Below the pieces are notes generated by a model. That model was given only the letters and a program-made list of their open reading frames with translations, was not told where the DNA came from and made no database searches. A stretch of DNA of 64,000 nucleotides, taken from assembly GCF_018131015.1 (NCBI RefSeq), contig NZ_JAFCJJ010000005.1, forward strand, positions 186,001 to 250,000, in the 5' to 3' direction. Both the position numbers and the translations under genes were made by a program. Of this stretch, positions 1 through 7,466 are shown in pieces. This DNA comes from Bradyrhizobium diazoefficiens (GTDB lineage Bacteria > Pseudomonadota > Alphaproteobacteria > Rhizobiales > Xanthobacteraceae). Position 1 is the stretch's first letter. The number at the start of each line of letters is the position of its first letter.

Positions 1-1
1 C

Positions 2-64
2 GACCTGATCGTCGACAAGCTCGGCACGGCCGTCGACAACGTGTTGCGTAGTGTCAGTCACTGA
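2..64 (+). CDS. 3' end of an unidentified gene (partial)
   Basis: The first 63 bases read as an open frame ending DNVLRSVSH followed by TGA, with codon use like the neighbouring genes. Only about 20 residues are inside the window, so no family can be named. The stop is 13 bases before the ATG of the downstream binding-protein gene and overlaps the region holding its ribosome binding site, so the two are probably cotranscribed. The gene continues off the left edge. Confidence 0.5.
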   Translation, partial: DLIVDKLGTAVDNVLRSVSH

Positions 65-77
65 GGGGAGAGTAGCA

Positions 78-1091
78 ATGATGAGAAAAGTATTTATCAC
101 CGCAAGCCTGCTCGCGGCATCGACGGTGATCGCGTCTGCGGCGACGCTCGACACGGTGAAGAGCCGCGGCACGCTGGTGTGCGGCGTCAGCGCCGGCTTT
201 GCCGGCTTCTCGGCGCCGGACTCGCAGGGCAACTACAAGGGTCTCGACGTCGACTATTGCCGCGCGCTTGCGGCCGGCATCCTCGGCGATCCCGCCAAGG
301 TGCGCTATGTCTCGCTGACCGCGCAGAACCGCTTCACGGCGCTGCAATCGGGCGAGATCGACGTGCTCTACCGCAACTCGACCCAGACCTATCTGCGCGG
401 CGTCACGCTCGGCCTGCGGCAGGGCCCGATCAACTTCTACGACGGCCAGGGTTTTGTGGTGAAGAAGGACCTCGGCGTGAAGGAACTGAAGGACCTCAAG
501 GGCGCCACCGTCTGCGTCGCGCAGGGCACCACGCACGAGGTCACGCTCGGCGACTACGGCCGCGCCAACGGCATCGACTGGAAGCCGCTGGTGTTCGACC
601 GCGTCGACACCATGTACCAGACCTTCTTCGGCGGCCGCTGCGATGCCATGACCCAGGACGCCTCCGCGCTGGCGGGCGCCGTCACGACGGCCGCGCCGAA
701 CCCCGCCGACTACGTCGTGCTGCCGCTGACCATCAGCAAGGAGCCGCTCGGCCCCTTCACGCGCAACGGCGACGAGGTCTGGAGCGACATCATCACCTGG
801 CTGCATTACGGCCTGATCGAGGCCGAGGAGCTCGGCGTCACCCAGGCCAACGTCGACGAGATGACGAAGTCGCAGACGCCTGCGATCCAGCGGCTGCTGG
901 GGGCCACCGGCGATCTCGGCTCGCGGCTCGGGCTCGACAACAAATGGCTGGTCACGGCGATCAAGGCCACCGGCAATTACGGCGAGATCTACGAGCGCAA
1001 CGTCGGCAAGGCGAGCCCGCTCAAGCTCGACCGCGGCCTCAACGGCCTCTGGAGCAAGGGCGGCTTGATGTACGCCATTCCCTTCAAGTAA
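78..1091 (+). CDS. Amino-acid ABC transporter substrate-binding protein (family 3, AapJ/BztA-like)
   Basis: This is a periplasmic solute-binding protein that would deliver amino acids to an ABC importer. It starts MMRKVF with a cleavable signal peptide (hydrophobic stretch about residues 6-20, likely cleaved after ASA), followed by a bacterial SBP family 3 domain. Visible features are TLDTVKSRGTLVCGVS near the mature N-terminus, GLDVDYCRALAA, and the DLKGATVCVAQGTT segment typical of general L-amino-acid binding proteins. The start at 78 follows GAGGGGAG with 7-base spacing; an upstream in-frame GTG at 51 overlaps the previous gene and is less likely. No permease or ATPase gene is adjacent downstream; they may lie upstream, outside the window. 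The next gene encodes a racemase-family protein, which suggests a role in amino-acid or related acid use. The exact ligand is unknown. Confidence 0.88.
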   Translation: MMRKVFITASLLAASTVIASAATLDTVKSRGTLVCGVSAGFAGFSAPDSQGNYKGLDVDYCRALAAGILGDPAKVRYVSLTAQNRFTALQSGEIDVLYRNSTQTYLRGVTLGLRQGPINFYDGQGFVVKKDLGVKELKDLKGATVCVAQGTTHEVTLGDYGRANGIDWKPLVFDRVDTMYQTFFGGRCDAMTQDASALAGAVTTAAPNPADYVVLPLTISKEPLGPFTRNGDEVWSDIITWLHYGLIEAEELGVTQANVDEMTKSQTPAIQRLLGATGDLGSRLGLDNKWLVTAIKATGNYGEIYERNVGKASPLKLDRGLNGLWSKGGLMYAIPFK

Positions 1092-1099
1092 GGAGTTCA

Positions 1100-1229
1100 C
1101 CTCTCCCCGCTTGCGGGGAGAGGTCGACCGCTCAGCGGTCGGGTGAGGGGGACTTTCCGCGAATCCAACTCTCACCCCATCTGCGGAGACTCCCCCTCTC
1201 CCCGCAAGCGGGGCGAGGGAGAAGAGACA
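1100..1229. repeat. Palindromic intergenic repeat, CTCTCCCCGC family, copy 1
   Basis: The gap is filled by GC-rich inverted repeats. CTCTCCCCGC-TT-GCGGGGAGAG lies at 1101-1122, and a related unit with CCCCGCAAGCGGGG lies near the right end. A second copy of the same element is at 16121-16278, also with the GGAGACTCCCCCTC segment. The right end runs to within 4 bases of the next start codon, so the element probably supplies the leader and the weak ribosome binding site of that gene. Confidence 0.85.
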
Positions 1230-1233
1230 TCTC

Positions 1234-1872
1234 ATGCGCATCGCCCTGATCCACGCCCTCAAGCATTCCATCGCCCCGATCGAGGCGGCGTTCGCCAAGG
1301 CGTGGCCCGAGGCGCGGCTGATGAACCTGCTCGACGACAGCCTGTCGGCCGATCTGGCCCGCGACGGCGTGCTCACCAATGCCATGACCGGGCGTTTCCT
1401 CGCGCTCGGGAGTTATGCTGCCGCGACGGGGGCCGACGCCATCCTGTTCACCTGCTCGGCCTTCGGCCCCTGCATCGATGCGGTCGCGCGCGCACACAAG
1501 CCGATGCCGGTGCTCAAGCCGAACGAGGCCATGATCGAGCGGGCGGCGAGGATGGGCCAGCGGATCGGCCTGCTCTCGACCTTCCCGCCGACCCTGGTTT
1601 CGATGCCGCCGGAGTTTCCCGCCTCGGTCCAGGTCGTGCCGAAACTCGCCGAAGGTGCACTGGCGGCGCTCGACCGGGGCGACCGCGCCACGCACGACCG
1701 GCTGATTGTGGAAGCATCAAGGGACCTGCGCGATTGCGACGTCGTCGCGCTTGCGCAGTTCAGCATCGCTGCCACCGCGCCGCTGGTTGCGGAGGCCACC
1801 GGCCGTCCCGTCGTGACCACGCCGGACAGCGCCGTGGAGAAGCTGATGACGTTGCTGGCGGCGAAGACCTAA
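1234..1872 (+). CDS. Aspartate/glutamate racemase superfamily protein
   Basis: The 212-residue protein matches the Asp/Glu/hydantoin racemase fold in length and layout: MRIALIHALKHS at the N-terminus, then the first active-site loop LFTCSAFGPC with Cys74. The second loop, where the family normally has Gly-Cys (GCT/GCA), reads VALAQFS around residues 171-177, so the second catalytic cysteine is missing. Two-base cofactor-free racemisation needs both cysteines, so this enzyme is more likely a decarboxylase, isomerase or lyase-type member, or has lost racemase activity; that is inference. It follows an amino-acid-type ABC binding protein. Its leader is a palindromic repeat and no strong Shine-Dalgarno is visible at normal spacing. 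The 3' end overlaps the convergent TetR gene by 4 bases. Confidence 0.75.
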   Translation: MRIALIHALKHSIAPIEAAFAKAWPEARLMNLLDDSLSADLARDGVLTNAMTGRFLALGSYAAATGADAILFTCSAFGPCIDAVARAHKPMPVLKPNEAMIERAARMGQRIGLLSTFPPTLVSMPPEFPASVQVVPKLAEGALAALDRGDRATHDRLIVEASRDLRDCDVVALAQFSIAATAPLVAEATGRPVVTTPDSAVEKLMTLLAAKT

Positions 1873-2516
1873 CCGTCCGGCTTTCGCCGGCGGCGCGCAT
1901 CCTTGATCGCCGTCGCAAGCGCCGCCTTGGTCTCGCTGACAAAGTCCTCGACCAGCTCCTCGCGGGTGGCATGCGCGGCTTCGCCGGTGAACAGGCCCTG
2001 CTCGGCCAGCATCACCACGCCGTGCAGCGCCGCCCAGATCTTGAGCGCCTGCCGCTCGCGCAGATAGCCGACGGCCGGCGCCTCCAGCGCCTCGATCACG
2101 AGCGCAAAGGTCTCGCGCGTCGCGCCGTGAAGCTCGCTGCCTTTGTCGGCGCATGACACCGTCCGCGAGGCGAACATCAGCCGGTAGATGCCGTTGCGCC
2201 GCAGCCCGAATTCGAGCGTTGCCTGCGCGAGCCGGGACAATTTCGATTGCTTCGAGGGCCTGGCTATTGCCTCCCGCAGGACCGTGCTCAACTGCCGGAA
2301 TGCTTCCGCCGTCACCGCCGCGAGTAGCGCCTCGCGGTCGGCGAAGTGCCGGTATGGCGCCGGCTGCGAAACGCCGAGCTGTTTTGCCAGCGCCTTGATG
2401 CTGATGGCCTCGGCGCCGCCCTGCTCCGCCTCGCGCAAAGCAGCCTTGATCAGGGCGTCACGAAGATCGCCATGATGGTAGGTATTCTCTGACTTCCGGA
2501 CAAGTTGTGACCGCAT
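1869..2516 (-). CDS. TetR/AcrR-family transcriptional regulator
   Basis: This 215-residue protein has a TetR N-terminal helix-turn-helix: YHHGDLRDALIKAALREAE, then ISIKALAKQLGVSQPAPYRHFADREALL at about residues 37-64. The HHGDLR start and the C-terminal region with KIWAALHGVVML belong to the TetR subgroup with a WHG-type ligand domain. It is divergent from the ferredoxin/P450/transporter genes, so it probably represses both itself and that run from the shared 158-bp promoter region. The inducer is unknown. The 3' end overlaps the convergent racemase-family gene by 4 bases. Confidence 0.88.
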   Translation of the reverse strand: MRSQLVRKSENTYHHGDLRDALIKAALREAEQGGAEAISIKALAKQLGVSQPAPYRHFADREALLAAVTAEAFRQLSTVLREAIARPSKQSKLSRLAQATLEFGLRRNGIYRLMFASRTVSCADKGSELHGATRETFALVIEALEAPAVGYLRERQALKIWAALHGVVMLAEQGLFTGEAAHATREELVEDFVSETKAALATAIKDARRRRKPDG

Positions 2517-2542
2517 GCTGCGCCAAGCCTATAAGTTTGCGC

Positions 2543-2583
2543 TTGACAGGGGAAGCCCGCCGCGAATGTAATATACTATAACT
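2543..2583 (+). promoter_or_regulatory. Candidate promoter/operator region upstream of the ferredoxin-P450 genes
   Basis: The divergent gap holds a perfect TTGACA at 2543-2548 and a very AT-rich block, GTAATATACTATAAC, at 2568-2582 that is partly self-complementary at its ends. The block stands out from the GC-rich surroundings. The spacing from TTGACA to the best -10-like hexamer is not ideal (20 to 23 bases to TAATAT or TATACT), so the exact -10 is uncertain. The imperfect dyad is a reasonable TetR operator candidate. Confidence 0.45.
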
Positions 2584-2674
2584 TAAAAAGATGCGGCGAA
2601 CGCCGCAGACAAGATTCGACACGAGGAACGCATGCCATTTCGGGCGTGCGTGGACACGACCGAGGAAAGCCACC

Positions 2675-2884
2675 ATGACTGCGCGACTGAGGGTTCACGT
2701 CGATCCCGACAAATGCCAGGGTCACGCCCGCTGCAAGGCGCTGGCGCCGGAGCTGTTCGAGCTCGACGAGTTTGGCAACGCCCATGAGGCCGGGGATGGC
2801 ACGGTTCCGCCGGGCCTGGAAGACAAGGCTTGGCTTGCCAAATCCAACTGCCCGGAAATCGCAATCGATGTGATCGAGGAGTAG
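2675..2884 (+). CDS. P450-partner ferredoxin (CxxHxxC type)
   Basis: This is a 69-residue soluble iron-sulfur electron carrier. The cluster ligands are in the pattern C14-x-x-H17-x-x-C20 with C59-P near the C-terminus. This is the arrangement of small 3Fe-4S/4Fe-4S ferredoxins in which one of the usual cysteines is replaced by histidine, found next to bacterial P450 genes. The acidic segment FELDEFGNAHEAGDG between the ligand groups is typical. The start at 2675 follows GAGGAAAG; a longer frame exists upstream but lacks a plausible ribosome binding site. The P450 gene begins 59 bases downstream, so this is very probably its redox partner. No ferredoxin reductase gene is adjacent. Confidence 0.9.
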   Translation: MTARLRVHVDPDKCQGHARCKALAPELFELDEFGNAHEAGDGTVPPGLEDKAWLAKSNCPEIAIDVIEE

Positions 2885-2943
2885 CCGGCATCCCCGATGC
2901 CTGCCGAGACCTGATTTCAGCGAGCACCAGCCTGAGGATTCCA

Positions 2944-4167
2944 ATGTCCGACGTCAGCCAGCCTGTCGCCCATCCGCCCGTCACCGACTGGGTCAACGAT
3001 TTCGACCACACCGATCCGCAGTGGACGGAAGACCCCTTCCCGATCTGGGACGAACTTCGCGCCGCAAGCCCCGTCGTGCACACCGAGCGCTTCCTCGGCT
3101 GCTACATGCCGACGACCTATGAGGCGGTGCGCGCGATCGCCAACGACACCGAGCATTTCTCCTCGCGCCGCATCATCGTCCGCGACGTGCGGCCTGAGCT
3201 CACGACCAGAAACGCCGCCCCGCCGATCACCTCCGACCCGCCCGTGCACAAGCCGGCCAAGCAATTGCTGCTGCCGCCTTTCACGCCGGATGCCATGAAG
3301 AAGCTCGAGCCGCGCGTGCGCGACATTTGCAACGAGCTGATCGACGGCTTCATCGCCGACGGCCAGGTGGACGCGGCGGCGCGCTACACAAAGCACATTC
3401 CGGTGCGCGCGATCGCGCACATGCTCGGCATTCCCGAGAGCGACAGCGATCTCTTCATCAACTGGATCCACATGATCCTCGAGCTCGGCATCAAGGACGA
3501 AGGCGTCCTGATGCAGGCCGTGCAGGAGATGAGCGGTTATTTCAGGGCGCATATCGAGGAACGCAGGTCGAAGCCGACCGACGATCTGATCTCCTATTTG
3601 ATGAATGCCAGGGACAAGGAAGGCCAGCCGCTGGAAGAGTCGCACGTGCTGGGCTCGTTGCGGCTGCTGCTGATTGCCGGCATCGACACCACCTGGAGCG
3701 CGATCGGCTCCTCGCTCTGGCACCTCGCCCGGACGCCGGCCGACCGCGAACGTCTGATCGCCGAACCCGAGCTGATCCCGGTCGCGGTCGAGGAGCTGCT
3801 GCGCGCCTATTCGCCGGTGACGATGGCGCGCGAGGTGGTGAAGGAAACAACGATCTCGGGCTGCCCGGTCAAGGCCGGCAACATGGTGCTGTTGTCCTTC
3901 CCGGCCGCCAACCGCGACCCCGACATGTTCCCCGACGCTGACAAGGTCGTGATCGATCGGCGGGAGAACCGCCACGCCGCCTTCGGGCTCGGCATCCACC
4001 GCTGCATCGGTTCCAATCTCGCGCGGATGGAAATGCAGGTCGCGCTGGAGGAATGGCTGAAATGGGTTCCCGACTTCCGGCTCGATCCGGCCGGAACCGT
4101 GACCTGGTCGCAGGGCACGGTCAGGGGCCCCCGCCAGTTGCCATTCCTGCTGGGAAAGGCAAAGTAG
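2944..4167 (+). CDS. Cytochrome P450 (stand-alone, class I)
   Basis: This 407-residue cytosolic monooxygenase has all P450 landmarks. The I-helix oxygen-activation motif AGIDTT is at residues 245-250, the ExxR motif at E284/R287, and the heme loop AFGLGIHRCIG with ligand Cys354. It lacks a reductase domain and would take electrons from the adjacent ferredoxin. The start at 2944 gives MSDVSQ, a typical short N-terminus for soluble bacterial P450s. It sits in a run with the ferredoxin and a metabolite:proton symporter, which suggests oxidation of an imported small organic compound under control of the divergent TetR protein. The substrate cannot be read from the sequence. Confidence 0.95.
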   Translation: MSDVSQPVAHPPVTDWVNDFDHTDPQWTEDPFPIWDELRAASPVVHTERFLGCYMPTTYEAVRAIANDTEHFSSRRIIVRDVRPELTTRNAAPPITSDPPVHKPAKQLLLPPFTPDAMKKLEPRVRDICNELIDGFIADGQVDAAARYTKHIPVRAIAHMLGIPESDSDLFINWIHMILELGIKDEGVLMQAVQEMSGYFRAHIEERRSKPTDDLISYLMNARDKEGQPLEESHVLGSLRLLLIAGIDTTWSAIGSSLWHLARTPADRERLIAEPELIPVAVEELLRAYSPVTMAREVVKETTISGCPVKAGNMVLLSFPAANRDPDMFPDADKVVIDRRENRHAAFGLGIHRCIGSNLARMEMQVALEEWLKWVPDFRLDPAGTVTWSQGTVRGPRQLPFLLGKAK

Positions 4168-4200
4168 ACCTCTCCAACAGAAAAAGCGGAGAGGCCGGAC

Positions 4201-5523
4201 GTGGCAGAGCAAGCAATCGATCCGGCCTCCGAGCATTTTGACGTCGCCGATGCCAAGCGGCGGATCAAGGCGATCCTGATCGGCTCGATCGGCAATCTCG
4301 TCGAGTGGTACGATTTCTACGCGTATACCGCGTTCGCGCTCTATTTCGCTCCGGCCTTCTTCCCCGGCAACGACCCCGTCGTCCAGCAGCTGAACGTCGC
4401 CGTCGTGTTCGCGGCGACCTTCCTGATGCGCCCGCTGGGTGGCTGGTTCTTCGGCTACCTCGCCGACCATTTCGGCCGGCGCATCTCGCTGACCCTCTCG
4501 GTCGTCTTCATGTGCTTCGGCTCGCTGATCATCGCGCTGACGCCGACATATGCAACGATAGGCTTCGCGGCGCCGGTGATCCTGGCGCTCGCCCGCGTGA
4601 TCGAGGGGCTGAGCCTCGGCGGCGAGTATGGCGCCAGCGCAACCTATCTCAGCGAGGTCGCCGATCCCAGGCATCGAGGCTTCTATTCGAGCTTCCAATA
4701 CGTCACCCTGATCGGCGGCCAGCTCACCGCCATCATCGTGCTGCTCCTCTTGCAAAAAGTCTTCCTCTCGCCGGACGAGCTGAAAGCGTGGGGCTGGCGC
4801 ATCCCGTTCGCAATCGGCGCCGCGCTCGCCATTTTCGCCGCCGTGATGCGCCGCGGCCTGCATGAGACCGAGGCGTTCGAGGAAGCCAAGAAGGTGGTGA
4901 AGCCAACCGGCTCGATCGCCAACCTGCTGAAATATCCGCGCGAGCTCCTGCTCGTCGTCGGCCTGACCGCGGGCGGCACGGCTGCCTTCTACACTTTCAC
5001 CACCTACATGCAGACCTTCGTGAAACTCTCGGTCGGGCTGACCGAGGACGAGACCACCCTCGTGATCTTCGGCACGCTGGTCTTCGCAACCATCCTGCAG
5101 CCGATCTACGGCGCCATCTCCGACAAGATCGGGCGCAAGCCGCTGCTGATCTTCTTCGGCGTCGCCGGCACGCTCGCGACCGTGCCTTTGCTGATGACGC
5201 TGAAGGAAACCAAGTCGCCCTTCACGGCATTCATCCTGATCTGCTGCGCCTGGCTTTTCGTCGCCGGCTACACCTCGATCAACGCGGTGGTGAAGGCCGA
5301 GCTGTTCCCGACCAATGTCCGCGCCCTCGGCGTCGGCCTGCCCTATGCGATCACGGTCTCGATCTTCGGCGGCACGGCGCCTGCCATCGCGCTCTATTTC
5401 AAGAGCAGCGGCCACGAGGAGTGGTTCTACTACTATCTCGCCGGCGTCATTTGCCTGTCGCTGATCATCTATTCCACCATGCGCGATACCAAGCACGCCT
5501 CCGCGATGCATCGCCACGAGTAG
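4201..5523 (+). CDS. MFS transporter, metabolite:H+ symporter (MHS) family
   Basis: This is a 440-residue inner-membrane carrier with about 12 hydrophobic segments. MHS-family signatures are GNLVEWYDFYAY near residues 31-42, FGRRISL after helix 2-3, and SLGGEYGASATYLSE in the fourth/fifth helix region. The family includes alpha-ketoglutarate, citrate, proline/betaine and shikimate permeases, so the cargo is probably an organic acid or zwitterion. It starts with GTG at 4201 after GGAGAGG. It lies 33 bases after the P450 gene and 18 bases before the molybdoprotein gene, so it is part of the same transcript. Confidence 0.9.
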   Translation: MAEQAIDPASEHFDVADAKRRIKAILIGSIGNLVEWYDFYAYTAFALYFAPAFFPGNDPVVQQLNVAVVFAATFLMRPLGGWFFGYLADHFGRRISLTLSVVFMCFGSLIIALTPTYATIGFAAPVILALARVIEGLSLGGEYGASATYLSEVADPRHRGFYSSFQYVTLIGGQLTAIIVLLLLQKVFLSPDELKAWGWRIPFAIGAALAIFAAVMRRGLHETEAFEEAKKVVKPTGSIANLLKYPRELLLVVGLTAGGTAAFYTFTTYMQTFVKLSVGLTEDETTLVIFGTLVFATILQPIYGAISDKIGRKPLLIFFGVAGTLATVPLLMTLKETKSPFTAFILICCAWLFVAGYTSINAVVKAELFPTNVRALGVGLPYAITVSIFGGTAPAIALYFKSSGHEEWFYYYLAGVICLSLIIYSTMRDTKHASAMHRHE

Positions 5524-5541
5524 CTCATTCACGAGTAGAAT

Positions 5542-6201
5542 ATGGCCGACGAGACGCCATCCGACAGCAAGCTGACGCGCACCAAGGAGACATGGGCGCG
5601 CGAGGGCCGCTTTCTCACCGGCAAGGTCACGCGGCCGGAGGATCAGCGCCTGCCGCCCGGCCAGCACCTCACCAGGGACTGGCCGGTGCTCGATCTCGGC
5701 GTCGTGCCGCCGGTGTCACGCGAGCGCTGGCGGCTCGACCTCTACGGCGCAATCGAGAATCCCCTGTTCTGGACCTTTGCCGAGTTCGCCGCGCAGAAGC
5801 AGGCGCAATTCACCTCGGACATCCACTGCGTGACGACCTGGTCGCGCTACGACAATGTGTGGGAAGGGCTCGCGACGCGCGAGCTGCTCGCCGCCTGCCA
5901 GCCGCGCGAGGACGCGAGCTTCGTGGTGCTGCACTCCTACGACGGCTATACCACCAACCTCGCGCTCGAAGACTTCGCCGCCGAGGACGCGCTGCTCGCC
6001 CATAGCTGGTCCGGCGAGCCGCTATCGGACGAGCATGGCGGCCCGGTCCGGCTGGTGGTGCCGCACCTCTATTTCTGGAAGAGCGCCAAATGGCTGCAGG
6101 CGATCGAATTCCTGACACAGGACGCACCGGGTTTCTGGGAGGTCCGCGGCTACCATAATCGCGGCGATCCCTGGGCCGAGCAGCGCTACTCGAGCGACTA
6201 G
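5542..6201 (+). CDS. Sulfite-oxidase-like molybdopterin-dependent oxidoreductase
   Basis: This 219-residue protein covers just the molybdopterin-binding fold of the sulfite oxidase superfamily (YuiH-like). The segment DIHCVTTWSRYDN contains Cys96, the expected molybdenum ligand, and HSYDGYTTNLAL and GGPVRLVVPHLYFWKSAKW are conserved cofactor-binding stretches. There is no signal peptide or Tat motif, so it appears cytoplasmic, unlike periplasmic MsrP. No heme or dimerisation domain is present, so an external electron partner is needed. It is in line with the P450/transporter genes. The substrate is unknown. Confidence 0.87.
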   Translation: MADETPSDSKLTRTKETWAREGRFLTGKVTRPEDQRLPPGQHLTRDWPVLDLGVVPPVSRERWRLDLYGAIENPLFWTFAEFAAQKQAQFTSDIHCVTTWSRYDNVWEGLATRELLAACQPREDASFVVLHSYDGYTTNLALEDFAAEDALLAHSWSGEPLSDEHGGPVRLVVPHLYFWKSAKWLQAIEFLTQDAPGFWEVRGYHNRGDPWAEQRYSSD

Positions 6202-6224
6202 ACCTCAAGCAGGAGCAGGAAGCC

Positions 6225-7448
6225 ATGCCAACGGAACGCTTTCAGTTCACCGGCGAAGGCGGCCATCAACTCGCGGCGGCCCTGGAGCTGCCGGACGGCG
6301 AGCCTGCCGCTTTCGCGCTGTTCGCGCGCTGCTTCACCTGCGGCAAGGACACGCTCGCAGCCAAGCGCATCTCGGTCGCGCTCGCAGCCAGGGGGATCGC
6401 GGTGCTGCGCTTCGACTTCACGGGGCTCGGCTCCAGCGAAGGCGAGTTCGCCAATTCGACGTTCTCCTCCAACGTCGCCGATCTCGTGCGGGCTGCCGAT
6501 CATCTGCGCATGACGCGCAGGGCGCCGTCGATCCTGATCGGCCACAGCCTCGGCGGCGCCGCGATTCTCGCGGCCGCCGGAAAGATTCCCGAGGCAAGGG
6601 CGGTGGCAACCATTGCCGCGCCCTCCGATCCGGCGCACGTCACCGGCCTGTTCAAGGAGCATATCGACAACATCCGCGCGCAAGGCGAGGTCGAAGTCGC
6701 GCTCGCGGGCCGCCCGTTCCGGATCAGGCGTGAATTCCTCGACGACATCGTCGAGCACGAGTTGATGAAGGAGGTCACCGGCCTGCACAAGGCGCTGCTG
6801 GTGATGCACTCGCCGGTTGACGACACCGTCGGCATCGACAACGCCACCAGGATCTTCGTTGCGGCCAAACATCCCAAAAGCTTCGTCTCGCTCGATCATG
6901 CCGATCATCTCCTGAGCAAGCCCGCTGATGCGCTCTATGCCGCCGACGTGATCGCGGCCTGGGCGAGCCGCTATATCGACGCCGCAAAGCCCGCCAGGGC
7001 GATGGATCTCGCCGAGCAGCCGCGCAAGGTCGTGGTGCAGGAAACCCGCAAGAGCAAGTTCAGCCAGCTCGTCACGGTCGGGCCGCATCATCTGGTCGCG
7101 GACGAGCCGATTGCCGCCGGCGGCGAGGATGCCGGGCCCGGCCCCTATGATTTCCTGCTCGCCGGCCTCGGGGCCTGCACCTCCATGACCATGCGTCTTT
7201 ATGCAGACCGCAAGTCGCTGCCTCTCGATCGCGTCACGGTCACGCTGAAGCACAGCAAGATCTACGCCAAAGACTGCGTCGAGTGCGAGACGCGCGAAGG
7301 GATGCTCGACCAGATCGAGCGCGACATCGCGATGGACGGCGCGCTCGAACCCGAGCAACGCAGGAAGCTGATGGAGATCGCCGACAAGTGCCCGGTGCAC
7401 CGGACGCTGACCTCGGAGATCCGGATCGTGACGAAGGCGGTGGAGTAG
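6225..7448 (+). CDS. Alpha/beta hydrolase-OsmC fusion protein
   Basis: This 407-residue protein joins two domains. Residues about 1-255 are an alpha/beta hydrolase with nucleophile elbow GHSLGG (Ser108), acid-loop region HSPVDDTVG, and SLDHADHLL near the histidine position. Residues about 265-407 are an OsmC/Ohr-like domain with two conserved cysteines, Cys318 in LGACTSMTMRLYA and Cys389 in ADKCPVHRTL, the peroxidatic and resolving cysteines in OsmC/Ohr proteins. The fusion is known in proteobacteria but its physiological role is not established. It could process lipid or organic peroxides and their esters. It follows the molybdoprotein gene by 23 bases and converges with the YeeE/YedE gene. 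Confidence 0.9.
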   Translation: MPTERFQFTGEGGHQLAAALELPDGEPAAFALFARCFTCGKDTLAAKRISVALAARGIAVLRFDFTGLGSSEGEFANSTFSSNVADLVRAADHLRMTRRAPSILIGHSLGGAAILAAAGKIPEARAVATIAAPSDPAHVTGLFKEHIDNIRAQGEVEVALAGRPFRIRREFLDDIVEHELMKEVTGLHKALLVMHSPVDDTVGIDNATRIFVAAKHPKSFVSLDHADHLLSKPADALYAADVIAAWASRYIDAAKPARAMDLAEQPRKVVVQETRKSKFSQLVTVGPHHLVADEPIAAGGEDAGPGPYDFLLAGLGACTSMTMRLYADRKSLPLDRVTVTLKHSKIYAKDCVECETREGMLDQIERDIAMDGALEPEQRRKLMEIADKCPVHRTLTSEIRIVTKAVE

Positions 7449-7466
7449 CGCGCTTGCGCCACGCGG

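Noticed and set aside
2917..5667. Very long open frame (over 900 codons) on the minus strand opposite the P450 and transporter genes
   Set aside because: It is antisense to two well-supported genes, its translation is low-complexity (His/Arg/Asp/Gly-rich) with no domain, and such frames are expected in high-GC DNA.
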